A stretch of 64,000 nt of DNA, taken from assembly GCF_009757775.1 (NCBI RefSeq), contig NZ_RHLK01000001.1, positions 223,608 to 287,607 on the forward strand, given 5' to 3'. The notes under the pieces are model-generated. The model had not been told where the DNA came from and searched no databases. It worked only from the letters and a program-made list of their open reading frames with translations. This DNA is from Paenibacillus lutrae (GTDB taxonomy: Bacteria > Bacillota > Bacilli > Paenibacillales > NBRC-103111). Numbering within the stretch: position 1 is the stretch's first letter; every line of letters starts with the position of its first letter. Of the stretch, positions 26,601 to 36,200 are shown piece by piece. A program made the position numbers and the translations under genes.

Positions 26601-28454
26601 CGATGTGTAGATCATGTATGCAGCATGCTCCGGCCGGATGCGCAGCGGTACAGCCAAGCCTTCTTCCATGTGTTCCGTAGCAGCTGCCTTCTCATCAAAA
26701 GCCAACGTTCGGCCGGGATAATCGGCCGGCGCTTCTGCCGGACGGTCGGTCAGCAGCAGCTTAGCCCCGCTATCGGTCAGCATGAACCGGATGCGTTCGT
26801 CCGGATAATCGGCATCAATAGGCAGGTAGGCACCGCCAGCTTTCCAAACGGCAAGCACGGCGACCAGCATATCGGGAGTTCGTTCAGACCGAATAGCCAC
26901 GATGTCTTCAAACCCCACCCCCTCCGCCCGCAGTGCATGAGCCAACCGTGTAGCGCGTGTGTTCACCTCGCGGTAGGTCAACCGCTCATTTCCGCTAACG
27001 ACAGCGATTCGATCCGGCGTCTTCGCAGCCTGCTCCTCGAACAAATGCGGAACCATTTTCGGACACTCTGGATCAGTGATGACCTGATGAAAGCGGGATA
27101 GCAGTTCTTCCGTTTCATCCCATGTTAAAAGATCGATCTCGCCCGGATCTACATACGGGTTGTCCAACATGGCAGCGAGCATTTGACGCAGATGTCCCTG
27201 CATGCTGCGGATCCCATCCTTATCGTATACGTTCGCATTGTAATGGAAACGGATGAAGAGGCTCTCGCCGGGCACTACCGTGACATTCAAGTCATAATGC
27301 GACTGTTCCCGGACGACAACGTGTTCTACCTGCAGCGTATCCGGCATGCTAGATGAGACGCCCTCACCTGTCGGCAGCGGATAATTCTCAAACACAAACA
27401 GGTGATCGATCAGGCTCTGCTTGGCCTCAGTCCTCGCCTGAATTTCATACAGCGGATAATAGCTATGCGGTTCTGCTGCCAGAGCGGCTTCCTGCACAGC
27501 CTGAGCAATCGCCAGAAAACCGCCCTCCCGCCAGCTAACCCGTACCGGCAGCGTATTGATGAACAGCCCCACCATCGTTTCGATGCCCTCGATCTGCGCC
27601 GGTCGCCCCGATACGACGGCCCCGAATATAGACTCATCCTGTCCGCTGTATCGCTGCAGCAATACGCCCCACAACGTTTGTATCAACGTCGCGACGGTTA
27701 TGCGGGTTGATTGCGCCAGCGCGTTCAACCGGTTCGTCAAGGCTTCTTCCAGTACCAACGTCACCTCTTCCTGGCGGTACCCGGCCTCCGGGCTGCTGCG
27801 CCGCCATGGTAGGGAGCAGGCTCCTGCGCAGCCTTCCAACTGCCGGTCCCAGAACGCCGCCGCTTCGCTGCTGTCTCGCCCCGTCAACCAGCGGATATAC
27901 TCGCCATACGGACGAACACGAGGTAAAGCGACTGGAAGTCCCGCCTCCAGCAAGCGATACGCCTCGAAAAACTCCTTCATCACGATCCCGATGCACCAGC
28001 CGTCCATCAAGATGTGATGATGACTCCATACGCAGATGTATCGCTGTTCGCCCGTGCGCAGCAGGGTGAGCCGCAGCAGCATATCCTTGCTCAGATCAAA
28101 CCCTCTCGCTCGATCCTCACTAACAAAAGATTGTACACGCTCGCTTTGCTCGTTTTCAGACAACCCGCGCAAATCCTCCATGTGAACTTCCGCATCCCGC
28201 TGCTTTAAGACTACCTGCTGTGGGCGATTCATTTCAGCAACACTAGGCAAAAAGACGGTACGAAAAATATCATACCGGTTAATCAGCAGTTGAACGCTTT
28301 GCCGGAAGGCCTCCTCGTTCAAAATCCCTTGCAGCGTAAGCGTTGTTTGTTCGACATAGGCACGGGCTTCCCCGTCATACAACGTCTGAAACAGCATGCC
28401 TTCCTGCATGTAGGATAATGGGTAAATATCTTGAATTTCCGCTTTATTTTTCAT
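20613..28454 (-). CDS. NRPS4: termination synthetase C-A-T-C-A(MT)-T-TE
   Basis: A 2613-residue synthetase for the last two residues and release. N-terminal acceptor docking region ([15 protein letters not shown]); D-L type C (HHHILMDGW, about 149); A11 (P-loop at about 620) with code D-V-A-N-I-G-C-V-D, unassigned; T about 1009; L-L type C (HHIIADG about 1195); A12 with code D-I-V-Q-M-G-L-V-Y, Gly-like. A12 is split before its P-loop (about 1951) by an NRPS-type methyltransferase domain at about 1671-1891. T12 (LGGNSLK, about 2331) is followed by a thioesterase with GYSSGG at about 2453 and a His in SGEHFN. The TE either cyclises or hydrolyses the peptide. D-L type C fits the D-Tyr from NRPS3. 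ATG 28454 has a weak purine-rich site; it lies 71 bases after NRPS3. Confidence 0.95.
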   Translation of the reverse strand: MKNKAEIQDIYPLSYMQEGMLFQTLYDGEARAYVEQTTLTLQGILNEEAFRQSVQLLINRYDIFRTVFLPSVAEMNRPQQVVLKQRDAEVHMEDLRGLSENEQSERVQSFVSEDRARGFDLSKDMLLRLTLLRTGEQRYICVWSHHHILMDGWCIGIVMKEFFEAYRLLEAGLPVALPRVRPYGEYIRWLTGRDSSEAAAFWDRQLEGCAGACSLPWRRSSPEAGYRQEEVTLVLEEALTNRLNALAQSTRITVATLIQTLWGVLLQRYSGQDESIFGAVVSGRPAQIEGIETMVGLFINTLPVRVSWREGGFLAIAQAVQEAALAAEPHSYYPLYEIQARTEAKQSLIDHLFVFENYPLPTGEGVSSSMPDTLQVEHVVVREQSHYDLNVTVVPGESLFIRFHYNANVYDKDGIRSMQGHLRQMLAAMLDNPYVDPGEIDLLTWDETEELLSRFHQVITDPECPKMVPHLFEEQAAKTPDRIAVVSGNERLTYREVNTRATRLAHALRAEGVGFEDIVAIRSERTPDMLVAVLAVWKAGGAYLPIDADYPDERIRFMLTDSGAKLLLTDRPAEAPADYPGRTLAFDEKAAATEHMEEGLAVPLRIRPEHAAYMIYTSGTTGNPKGVTIEHRSYAGMADAWRTTYRLDQTEVTLLQIASFSFDVFAADLARALSYGGTLVLCPQVARTDVDAMCRLIERESVTFLNATPAVVVPLVRHAARHRRNLRSLRTLITGGDVCHAADFEQAVEMLGPSTRVINCYGVTEACVDATLYELDSRRLPVVGTVPIGRPFPNVRTYIVHPGFGLQPVGVPGELCIGGVGVGRGYRNRQELNEERFVQDPYVPGERMYRTGDLARWLPDGSIEFIGRIDQQLKIRGHRIEPAEIEARLMQIDGVREAVVAAQSIDGQSELWAYVTGENHLTEASLRDALSRVLPAPLIPSRFVRWDHLPLTSNGKVDRQRLPSGGAAFASGGLYNAPRNSAQAKLARLWQKVLDIERPIGIRESFFEIGGHSLKATTLASRINKAFDRELTLRDIFQYTTIEQMSERIAAGSTVKGPVLEPVEIQPYYPISYSQRRLYLLNRMDTSHYHYNIPYMFEIEGTVDVTQFESAFREIMRRHDSLRTSFDIQDGEPVQIVHAHQDLPFLYEHADGRDTDAIVQSFVRAFDLHQAPLFRVGLIRLEETLHLFLFDIHHIIADGTSVPLLIDEFSRLYRGEVLPELAVQYKDFAVWQRQLAESEAYGLQEKYWLDRFAIAPPLLQLPTDHPRPSSMRNEGGHVPFTLDEVATERLYRLASDTQSTLYMVLLASLSTFLHRLSGQEDIVIGSPSAGRQSAELEPIIGMFVNTLALRTSPRRDQSFLSLLNETKEMTLESLEHQDYPFEELVDKLEVDRSLNRNPLFDVLLALQNMDQRALDLGDLRMSAYPYMHPTAKFDLSLYVTEVEGTLRCSFEYSTELFAESTIKRWAAHLETLLHSITSDPNQRLSDLPLLTKQDIEHLLNAGNPELAAEKSHQTVHGLFEETADRYPDRVAALYKGESFTYRQMEERANRIATYLHRRSKGESEQLIGVWMHASPDSAAAMLGVMKAGGGYVPIDPDMPADRVGAIVRDAGLSVLLSSRTRLKALNDLQWECPELQSYICLDCDDPHKVEENEKNALMDERLWEHVRTEGEDDISGGGWVSSYTGKPFSKLEMDEYADNVLHKLQPYLHSEARVLEIGCASGISLFRIAPHVGMYCGIDLSPSMIERTHAASDAEGWNHVRLHCMPADQIAELDEADFDIVILNSVIQYFHGPNYLRRVLRQIIAKLRGRGVLFIGDVMDLELRAELLSSLRLHQANHPDHTVKTDFSSEWFVAKPFFEDLAYDLPGITNIKFSNKLATVENELTRFRYDVVMELDPQAAAGKLRPDSSEGRHKFQHGLKELQAYTPDRLSLAIGPERLAYVIFTSGSTGKPKGVMIEHRSMMNLNHSLREMVGFDRHESVLCVTKICFDIHIVEMLLPLLNGLHTIIADEDEQRDPALLNRLLLRFPADIVQTTPSRMKLLLSDQRTVEGLRRARLVMLGGEALPQELLEQLEQSTDADIYNLYGPTETTVYSTVQRLNGRKRVSIGIPVAGTSARIVDDSLRLVPEGVIGDLCIGGEGLARCYFNQPEQTQARFVADPYSPEGRLYRTGDLARWLPDGSIDYVGRTDNQIKLRGYRIELEEIEHHLLQVSGVRGAAVLLLPGKSTDHAELSGYYTADRPLSPADLRTALAAKLPDYMLPAKFMRLDQMPLNANGKIDRKKLAALGEGSHAVRAYTPPGNWVEEQLAGIWQEVLGVDRVGVTDRFFDLGGNSLKVLETISRIHRELHMELTMRMLFEYPTVRQLAEHMDLPDNRQSLIMLKQGSRTDLTVICFPPVAGYALVFKELADRLSPYATVYGFDFIEQDDRLDRYLEELAHTGIARSSQLVFLGYSSGGNLAFEVAQLAEQRGMAVADLIMLDAWKKDRGGQQTQEEIELQLEEAVVLYYDAITDNQKLIAQAVNKRRNYQMYFNDMVNTGLVQANIHMILSDTAVDSQQYGIGLWQGATAGTQRIYQGSGEHFNMLNPEHLPRNATIIDGILSIIRDSISAVAKN
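22775..23440 (-). other. Methyltransferase domain inserted between A2 and A3 motifs of Gly-coded A12
   Basis: About 220 residues of a complete NRPS-type SAM methyltransferase: entry WVSSYTGKPF, motif [37 protein letters not shown] and exit [12 protein letters not shown]. It lies after the A2 region and before the A3 P-loop (TSGSTGKPKG) of the adenylation domain, not in the usual N-methyltransferase place between A8 and A9. All SAM-binding motifs look intact. With a Gly-like pocket, backbone N-methylation to sarcosine is the most natural outcome, by inference. Confidence 0.85.
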
Positions 28455-28525
28455 CGTCCTAAGTCCCCCTTTCGTTTCTTGGTTCGTTTTCGCGTCTTGG
28501 AGCGCTCGGATTGTTGCTATCAGCT

Positions 28526-31500
28526 CTATAACGAGCCGATCATCGAACGAATGTCGTCCAAAGCAGAGGACGTCAACTCCTTGCCGGTGAAATCGGACGC
28601 GGTTTGTTCAGGCTCCTGCTTGTGAACGCAGTGTGCAAGGATGCTTATTAAATGGTTGTGAATTCCTTCCGCAAAGCTGCTCATCGTCTGCTCGCGATAA
28701 TGATGCCGATTGTAGTTTACCGTCAAGGAGAACCGCCCCCCCACGACTATGCAATTTATCTCAAGCACATGTAGCCGTGTGTTGTCCAAACAAGTGTCAA
28801 ATGCCCCATGAAGCGGAGAAAATGAAAACACGGGGTTATCCGCCTCCCGGTCGAATTGACCGAGGTAGTTGAAAGCAATGTCCGCCTGTGCCCGTAAAGG
28901 CTGATCCGGGACGTGCGCTTGCCTCTGTGACAACTGTGCCAAGTACCTCAGGATACCGTATCCGGCCCCTTGGTTTGGAACGCGCCGCAGTTCATCTTTA
29001 ACGCTCTTAATATCAGTCCCCAAGAGCAGCGCCTCATCATCTTCAACTGGAGTCGCTAACGTCTCTTCAGGCGCGTCCTCCATTGGTTCCACTTCAAGCA
29101 GCACCGGATATAGTGTTGTAAACCACCCGACCGTGCGCGATGCGTCCGCGCCCTCCGGCAGTGCGTCACGACCGTGTTTTTCTAGCTCCAGCCGCATGCG
29201 GCCGCTTCCCGTCCAATCTCGAACAGCCCGTGCCAAAGCCGCGACTATAAGCTCCGTCGTTTCTGTATGGTACGCCTTATTCGCCTCCCGCAGCAGCAGC
29301 TCCGTCTCCGCTTCGCTCAGCGTCACGCTGACCGTCTCCGAATCGGACCAACGGCCGTTTCCTTCAGCGCCTGCGAAGTCTTTCGGCAGCGGAGCCACTT
29401 GCGCTTCCTGAACTCTCTGCCAGTATTGCCGCTCCGATCGGGACCTCGGCCGCTCAGCCGCTTTTGCCAGCAGGCGTGCACAGTCCCGGTATGACGTCGT
29501 TTTTGCAGGCAGACTTGGCTCGTCGGGTAATGAGATGTTCTTTATCGAAAGTGTATATAAGGATTGAAAATCCTCCAGGAGGATTCGCCACGACACCCCG
29601 TCGATTACCAGATGGTGTACCGCGATCAACAGGTGGTCTCCCTCAGCCGTGCGAAACAGCCCAAGCCGCACCAGCGGTCCCTCGTCCAATCGCATCGCGG
29701 CCTGAATTCGCCGCTCCTCCGCCCGAATGCGATCCGCCGCATCCGGGCTTGTGCTAAAGTCCAGCACGTCCATCCCGAAGGAGTCACCTTCGGCCAATCC
29801 CCTGTTTCGTTGGCTCCAGCGCCCGTCTTCTTGCCGGAATACAAGTCGCAATGCATCGTGGTGCACAGCCAGTCGCCGGAACGTCTCCCGCACGACCGCC
29901 TCGGAGAAGCCATCCTGCCTATACAGCATCAAGGATTGGTTGAAATGAGTCGGTGCCGCCATATCCTGTTCGAAGAACCAGGCTTGAATCGGCATGAGCG
30001 GCGCATCTCCTTCTACCGGACCCTGCTCGGCCACAGGATCATGATACGTCAAGGCCTCGGCCAGCGCTTCGAGGGTCGGTTGCTGAAATAGCGCCTTCAG
30101 CTCTAGCCCATACCCGTACCGATGCAGGCGCGATGAGACTTGAAGTCCTTTGATCGAGTCGCCGCCCAAGTCGAAAAAGCTATCGTGGATGCCGACTCGC
30201 GGCACGCCGAGCACCTGTTCCCAAACGGCGGCGAGCAAGCGCTCCCGCTCGGTCCGGGGAGCGATATACGCCGTGCCGAGCGCCACTCCCCCGTCAGGCA
30301 CCGGCAGCGCCCGCCGGTCGAGCTTGCCGCTTGACGTCAGCGGTAACGCGGGGATCTGCACGAAGTACGACGGGATCATGTAGCCAGGCAGCATAGCCGC
30401 CAGAGAGGTGCGCAGCTCACTGACGAAGAGCACTTCGCGGGAAGTGACGTACGCGCATAACTGCGAGCGGCCTTCCGCATCTTCGCGGGCGACGACGATC
30501 GCGTCGTCGACGGAAGGCACGCGCCGCAGCCCGGCTTCGACCTCTCCGAGCTCGATCCGGTAGCCGCGGATTTTCACCTGATGATCGTTCCGTCCCGCAT
30601 AGACGAGCTGCCCGTCCGGTAACCAACGTGCGAGATCGCCCGTACGGTACATCCGCTCGCCGGGCATGAACGGATCGGGCACGAACCGCTCCGCCGTCAG
30701 TTCCGGCCAGTTCAAATACCCTCTCGCCAGCCCTGCTCCTGCGATGTACAACTCTCCCCTTACTCCAACGGGCTGAAGCTGCTGCTGCGGTCCCAGCACA
30801 TACACCCTCGTATTGGAGATAGGCCGTCCAATCGTGATCTCATTCTGCTTCTCCAGTTGGCGGGAAATGGTTGTCGCTACACTGTTCTCGGTCGGACCGT
30901 ACTCATTGATCAGCTCCGCCTGAGGGGAGGCTTGCTTGCTAAGTTCCACGAGCGTTTTCGGCATCGGCTCCCCTGCCAGCGTCACCGACCTAAGCGGCAG
31001 CTCCTCACCTGTTTCGATTTCTCCCAGGTCTGCTTCCAGAATCGCCCGATATAAGGTGGGTACGACAAACAGTCGCGTAACCCCATGCTTGCGAATCATC
31101 TCGACAATGGCGCGAGCGTCGACGGCCTCATCCGCTGTTGCCAGTACGGACGGACTGCCTAACAACAGCGGAGTAAACAAGCTCGTGATGAAGCCATCGA
31201 ACGTAAAAGAAAACAATTGAAGACTGCGATCCTGTGGCGTAAACCGATATTCCTCCTGCCGCCAGAGCAGTGTATTCGCGACGCTGCGGTGCTCAACCGT
31301 TACGCCTTTCGGTCGTCCGGTCGAACCGGACGTATAGATGGCGTAAGCGAGTTGTTCCGCGGCCGCGCTGTGCCGCGTTACCTCCGATTCTTGAATCGGA
31401 GGTATAAGATCGGCCGCTAAACGGGCTTCGCTTAGATCGATTATCATACCGGAGAAGTCGTTAAGCGCATTTGCCCGCCGTTCCACCAGCAGCGTCTTAA

Positions 31501-33187
31501 CCCCGCTGTCTTGCAGCACGAAGCGGTTTCGCTCCTCGGGATGATCGGGATCGAGCGGCAAGTAGGCGCAGCCTGCTTTCCAAATGCCCAGGATGGCCGC
31601 GACCATTCCCGGCGAACGGTCAACCATCAAGCCCAAGATGCTGCCCGTCTTCACCCCTCGGACGCACAGGTAGCGGGCAAGCCGGTTCGCCTGAGCGTCC
31701 AGCTCGCTATACGTTATCACCGTGTCTCCGAATATAAGCGCTGCTTGCTCGGGCGTCTTCTCCGCCTGTTGTTCGAATAGCATATGCAGCGTCGCATCCT
31801 TCGGATAGTCCCGCTGCGTTTGGTTGAAATCAAGCACCACCTGCTGCCGCTCAGCTTCCGATACGATGTCGAGATCTGCGGGCTGGGCTGCGGGATTGTC
31901 CAAGACGGCATCGAGTACCCGCCGTAAGTGTTCGACCATCCTAAGGATGCCCCCGCTATCGTATACGTTCGCGTTGTAATCAAACGTTAGAAGCAGTTCA
32001 GCCCCTGGAACGATGATTACGTTCAGGTTATAGTGCGTCTGCGAACGAGCCGACACCTGTTTAATCCGCAGACTATCGCCTCCAGACTCACCTTCCATAT
32101 GCTTCGGCAACGGATAGTTCTCGAATACGAAGATATGATCGATGAGATTGTGTTTGGCTTGCGAACGCGCCTGAATGTCGTACAGCGGGTAGTAGCTGTG
32201 CGGTTCCGCTGACAACGCGGCTTTCTGGACTTCCTGTGCAGCTGCAAGAAAACCGCCTTCCTGCTGGCGTACCCGAACCGGGAGCGTGTTAATGAACAGC
32301 CCGATCATCGTACCGGAGCCTTCAAGCTGGGAGGGACGGCCCGATACGATCCCGCCGAACACCGCCTCGCTCTGTCCGCTGTAGCGCTGCAGCAGGAAGC
32401 CCCACGCGGTTTGCAGCAGCGTCGCAATCGTCACACGCGACGTTTGCGACAGCGCGTTCAGGCGGGTCGTAGTCGCTTCATCTAATGTCAATGTCGCCTG
32501 CTCTTGGCGGTAACCGGATTCGGGATGACTCCGCTGCCATGGCAGCGGAGCAGGTCCCGGGCAGTCTTCCAGGTACTTATCCCAGTAAACTGCGCCTTCG
32601 TCGCGGTTCCTCCCTGTCAACCAGCGAATGTACTCGCTGTAAGGATGAACCCGAGGCAGCTTCACACTTTGTCCCGCTTGCAACAAGCGGTACGCCTCGA
32701 AAAACTCCTGCATCACGATTCCGATGCACCAGCCGTCCATCAGAATATGATGGTGGCTCCAAACGCAATTGTATTGCCGTTCGCCGGTTCTGAGCACCAT
32801 AACCCGCAGCAGCGTATCTTTGGTAAGGTCGAACCCTCTCGCCCGGTCCTCGCTGCGAAACGCTTCCAGGCGAACGATTTGCTCTTCGCCCGAAAGTGTC
32901 CGCAGGTCTTCGAAGCGCACATCCGCTTCGCGTCGCTTCAAGACGACTTGGCGCGGCTTGGATTGCTCCGCCACCTGCTGATAAATAAAAATCGTCCGAA
33001 AAACATCGTGTCGATCCATCAAAAGCTGCACGCTTTGCCGAAACGCCTCTTCATTCACGTCGCCCATCAGCGTAAACGTAGTCTGCTCGATGTAAGCAGC
33101 CGATTCCCGGTCATATAGCATTTGAAACAAAATGCCTTCCTGCATGGAAGAGAGCGGATAAATATTTTGAATGTTGGACAGATCCAT
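28526..33187 (-). CDS. NRPS3: single-module synthetase C-A-T-E (D-Tyr)
   Basis: A synthetase of about 1553 residues with one full module. D-L type C (HHHILMDGW at about 147) fits the D-Ser coming from NRPS2. The A domain (P-loop about 623) has code D-G-T-F-T-A-E-V-A, close to the known Tyr code D-G-T-I-T-A-E-V-A. T carries LGGDSIK (about 1010), the variant found before epimerases. E has [11 protein letters not shown] (about 1195), the EKHGRD and [11 protein letters not shown] motifs and NYLGQ, so D-Tyr is expected. The C-terminal donor docking tail is [14 protein letters not shown]. The start is taken as ATG 33187, with GGAGG 11 bases upstream, giving the same docking N-terminus as its neighbours; a GTG at 33205 in the same frame overlaps that site. 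Confidence 0.95.
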   Translation of the reverse strand: MDLSNIQNIYPLSSMQEGILFQMLYDRESAAYIEQTTFTLMGDVNEEAFRQSVQLLMDRHDVFRTIFIYQQVAEQSKPRQVVLKRREADVRFEDLRTLSGEEQIVRLEAFRSEDRARGFDLTKDTLLRVMVLRTGERQYNCVWSHHHILMDGWCIGIVMQEFFEAYRLLQAGQSVKLPRVHPYSEYIRWLTGRNRDEGAVYWDKYLEDCPGPAPLPWQRSHPESGYRQEQATLTLDEATTTRLNALSQTSRVTIATLLQTAWGFLLQRYSGQSEAVFGGIVSGRPSQLEGSGTMIGLFINTLPVRVRQQEGGFLAAAQEVQKAALSAEPHSYYPLYDIQARSQAKHNLIDHIFVFENYPLPKHMEGESGGDSLRIKQVSARSQTHYNLNVIIVPGAELLLTFDYNANVYDSGGILRMVEHLRRVLDAVLDNPAAQPADLDIVSEAERQQVVLDFNQTQRDYPKDATLHMLFEQQAEKTPEQAALIFGDTVITYSELDAQANRLARYLCVRGVKTGSILGLMVDRSPGMVAAILGIWKAGCAYLPLDPDHPEERNRFVLQDSGVKTLLVERRANALNDFSGMIIDLSEARLAADLIPPIQESEVTRHSAAAEQLAYAIYTSGSTGRPKGVTVEHRSVANTLLWRQEEYRFTPQDRSLQLFSFTFDGFITSLFTPLLLGSPSVLATADEAVDARAIVEMIRKHGVTRLFVVPTLYRAILEADLGEIETGEELPLRSVTLAGEPMPKTLVELSKQASPQAELINEYGPTENSVATTISRQLEKQNEITIGRPISNTRVYVLGPQQQLQPVGVRGELYIAGAGLARGYLNWPELTAERFVPDPFMPGERMYRTGDLARWLPDGQLVYAGRNDHQVKIRGYRIELGEVEAGLRRVPSVDDAIVVAREDAEGRSQLCAYVTSREVLFVSELRTSLAAMLPGYMIPSYFVQIPALPLTSSGKLDRRALPVPDGGVALGTAYIAPRTERERLLAAVWEQVLGVPRVGIHDSFFDLGGDSIKGLQVSSRLHRYGYGLELKALFQQPTLEALAEALTYHDPVAEQGPVEGDAPLMPIQAWFFEQDMAAPTHFNQSLMLYRQDGFSEAVVRETFRRLAVHHDALRLVFRQEDGRWSQRNRGLAEGDSFGMDVLDFSTSPDAADRIRAEERRIQAAMRLDEGPLVRLGLFRTAEGDHLLIAVHHLVIDGVSWRILLEDFQSLYTLSIKNISLPDEPSLPAKTTSYRDCARLLAKAAERPRSRSERQYWQRVQEAQVAPLPKDFAGAEGNGRWSDSETVSVTLSEAETELLLREANKAYHTETTELIVAALARAVRDWTGSGRMRLELEKHGRDALPEGADASRTVGWFTTLYPVLLEVEPMEDAPEETLATPVEDDEALLLGTDIKSVKDELRRVPNQGAGYGILRYLAQLSQRQAHVPDQPLRAQADIAFNYLGQFDREADNPVFSFSPLHGAFDTCLDNTRLHVLEINCIVVGGRFSLTVNYNRHHYREQTMSSFAEGIHNHLISILAHCVHKQEPEQTASDFTGKELTSSALDDIRSMIGSL

Positions 33188-33209
33188 TCCGGCTTGCACC
33201 TCCACAGTT

Positions 33210-36200
33210 CTATAGGCTGTTCACAATGGCGGCAATGTCTTGCAGCGCATCCGTCGTTAATTCATCGTCGTCATAATCGCTTAGCGTCGCCTCGGACTCG
33301 GGCTTGCTCATGCAATGCCCAATGACGGAGAGCAAATGCTGCTTATAGGAATCGATAAATTGCCGCATCGTAGGTTCCCGGTAAGCCAATCCGTTGTAAT
33401 GAATGCTGCATAGAAAGCGGCCGTCCTTAATCAACGCGGTCAGATCGAGCTGATGCGCGCGTTCCAATCGGCTGCTGATCGGCGACATCGGCGTCACAGC
33501 AGACATCGCAAACACGTCATTGGTCATCTCCCGATCCCATTGCCCCAGATAGTTGAAGCTGATCTCTGGCCGAATTTCTGGAACCCGCAGGCTCTCTTCG
33601 GCCCTATAAGCTAACACCCCGTACCCGACTCCCTTGTTCGGCAATCGTCGCAGACCATCCTTGACGGCTTTGATGTCATTCGATATCAGGTTCTCTACTC
33701 GTTCCTCTATTGACGTTATCTCCAGAAGAACGGGCACGAGCGAGGTAAACCAGCCGATCGTTCGCGATACGTTCACCCCTTGTCCTTGCAGCATATCTTC
33801 CCGGCCGTGGCCTTCCAGCGTGACCCATACGCGTTCCTTACCGCTCCATTTCCGCACCGTCATTGCAAGCGCGCTGAGCAGCAGCTCATTGATTTCCGTC
33901 CGGTACGCCTTATTGGCTTCCCGTAACAACTGCGCGGTTGTTCTTTCCGAAAGCTCGATATGGACCGAACGGGCATCTCCAGTCGCATTGCTTGTCACGG
34001 CAAGGTCACGAGGCAGCGGCGATGCCAGTAGCCCTACTTGCCGCTCCCAGTATGAACGTTCTTGCTGGAGCCCATAGCTGTTCGCATAGGCTCCCAGCTT
34101 CTCCGCATAATCCCGGAACGAAGTCGTTTTCATCGGAAAACGCAGCTCCGTCGGCTTGCTCACAAACGGAAGGCTCGCGAACGCCGGGTCGCGGTTCTCC
34201 CGCTCCTGCCAATTCCGATACCCCCAAGCAAAGTCTTCGAGTAAAATGCGCCATGACACCCCGTCCATCACCAGATGATGGATAACGATCAGCAAATGGT
34301 CTCCTTCCTGTGCCCTGAACAGGCCGAGCTTGATAAGCGGCCCTTGCTCCAAATCGATGCCGCTCTGCAGGCGAAGCTCGGATTTCCGAATAGCTGACTG
34401 CGGATCGGCCTCCTGTGTCACATTGACGATTTCGAGCGATAATCGCATGTCTTCGCTGCCAAGATGATATGCCGTACGATGGCCATTATGCAGCGGAAAT
34501 ACGAGACGCAGAGCATCATGATGCATGGTCAGCGCTTGGAATACACCCTGTACCGCCTCGGGGACAAAACGTTCCTGACGAAACAGCATAACCGATTGAT
34601 TAAAGTGATGTTCATCGTTCACACGCTGCTCCAGAAACCAACGTTGGACCGGCGAGAGCTCTGTAACGCCCACCACCTCGCTTTGGTCCGCCTCCGGTGC
34701 GTGGTGCTCCAATAATCCAGACAGCATGGACACCGTCGGATGCCGGAACACGTCCTTCAACGCCAGGGTAAAACCATGCGGGAACAACTGGGACGCGACT
34801 TGCAGCGCTTTAATCGAATCACCGCCCAGCTCGAAGAAATTGTCTTCGATCCCGATAGGTGCAGCACCGAGCACATCTTCCCAGATGGATACCAACAGCC
34901 GTTCCGTCTCGTTTCGCGGAGACGCTCCAGGTTCTCCGCTGCCGATATCCGGACGAGGTGCGGGAAGCGCTTTGCGGTCCAGCTTGCCGCTGCCCGTCAA
35001 CGGCATGCGTTCGATACGCATGAACAGAGCCGGTACCATGTAATGAGGCAGTCGTTGAGCCAACGCTTGCCGCAAGTGCTGGACGTCTATCTCGGGAGCG
35101 ACCACGTACGCGCACAGCTCCGGCATCCCGCCCGAACCGCTGCGAACGATGACAGCCGCTTCGTGCACGCCCGGTACACGCAGCAGACCGGTTTCAATCT
35201 CCCCCAGCTCGATACGGTAGCCGCGGATTTTGACCTGATGGTCCAGTCGGCCCATGTATTCAAGCCGTCCGCACGGCAGCCACCGGGCCAAATCGCCGGT
35301 CTTGTACAGCCGCTCGTTGTCCGCGAATGGATGCGGGACAAACCGTTCGGCGGTCGCTTCCGGCCGATTCAGGTAACCCCTCGCTAAGCCGGCGCCAGCG
35401 ATGCAAAGCTCGCCGGGAACGCCGATCGGACTAACGTGGCCATACGCATCCAACACGTACAAAGAAATATTGTCGATCGGCCTTCCGATCGGTACAGTGC
35501 CGCTTACAGTAGCAGCATCTTCCGCTACGCATTCATGAAACGATACGTCCACGGTTGCTTCCGTCGGACCGTACAAGTTTACGAACGCGGTTCGAGGCGG
35601 CATTAGCTCGCGGAACAGCCGCACATGCGAAGACGCGAGAGCTTCGCCGCTGGCGAATACCCGGCGGACGCCGGTCAATTTCGCGGATAACGACGGCTGC
35701 ATCCGCAGCGTGTCCAGAAATGCCTGCAGCATCGACGGGACGAAATGCAGGGTGGTGACGCCTGCCGCTTCGATTGCCGAGGCGATTGCGGACGGATCTT
35801 TCTCCTCGCCTGGCGCGAGCAGGCATACTTTGGCTCCCGCCAGCATCCACCAGAACAGCTCCCATACCGATACGTCGAAGCTGAACGTCGTTTTTTGCAA
35901 AATCACATCTTCGGCGGTTAACGGATATTGACGCTGCATCCACAGCAGCCGGTTGACGACCGAACGATGCTCGATCATGACGCCTTTGGGCATTCCCGTG
36001 GAACCGGACGTATAGATGACGTACGCAAGCGAAGAAGCTTGGACGTGGGCCGATTGTTGTAGCGCCCGGGCTCCTGTAACACGCCAGGACTGTGGATCGT
36101 TCAAATCCAGCGTGTATGCCGCTTCAACTTCTGCCGGTCCGCTGCGATCCGTCAACAGCACGGCTGCTCCGCTGTCTTCAAGCATGAAGCGGATACGTTC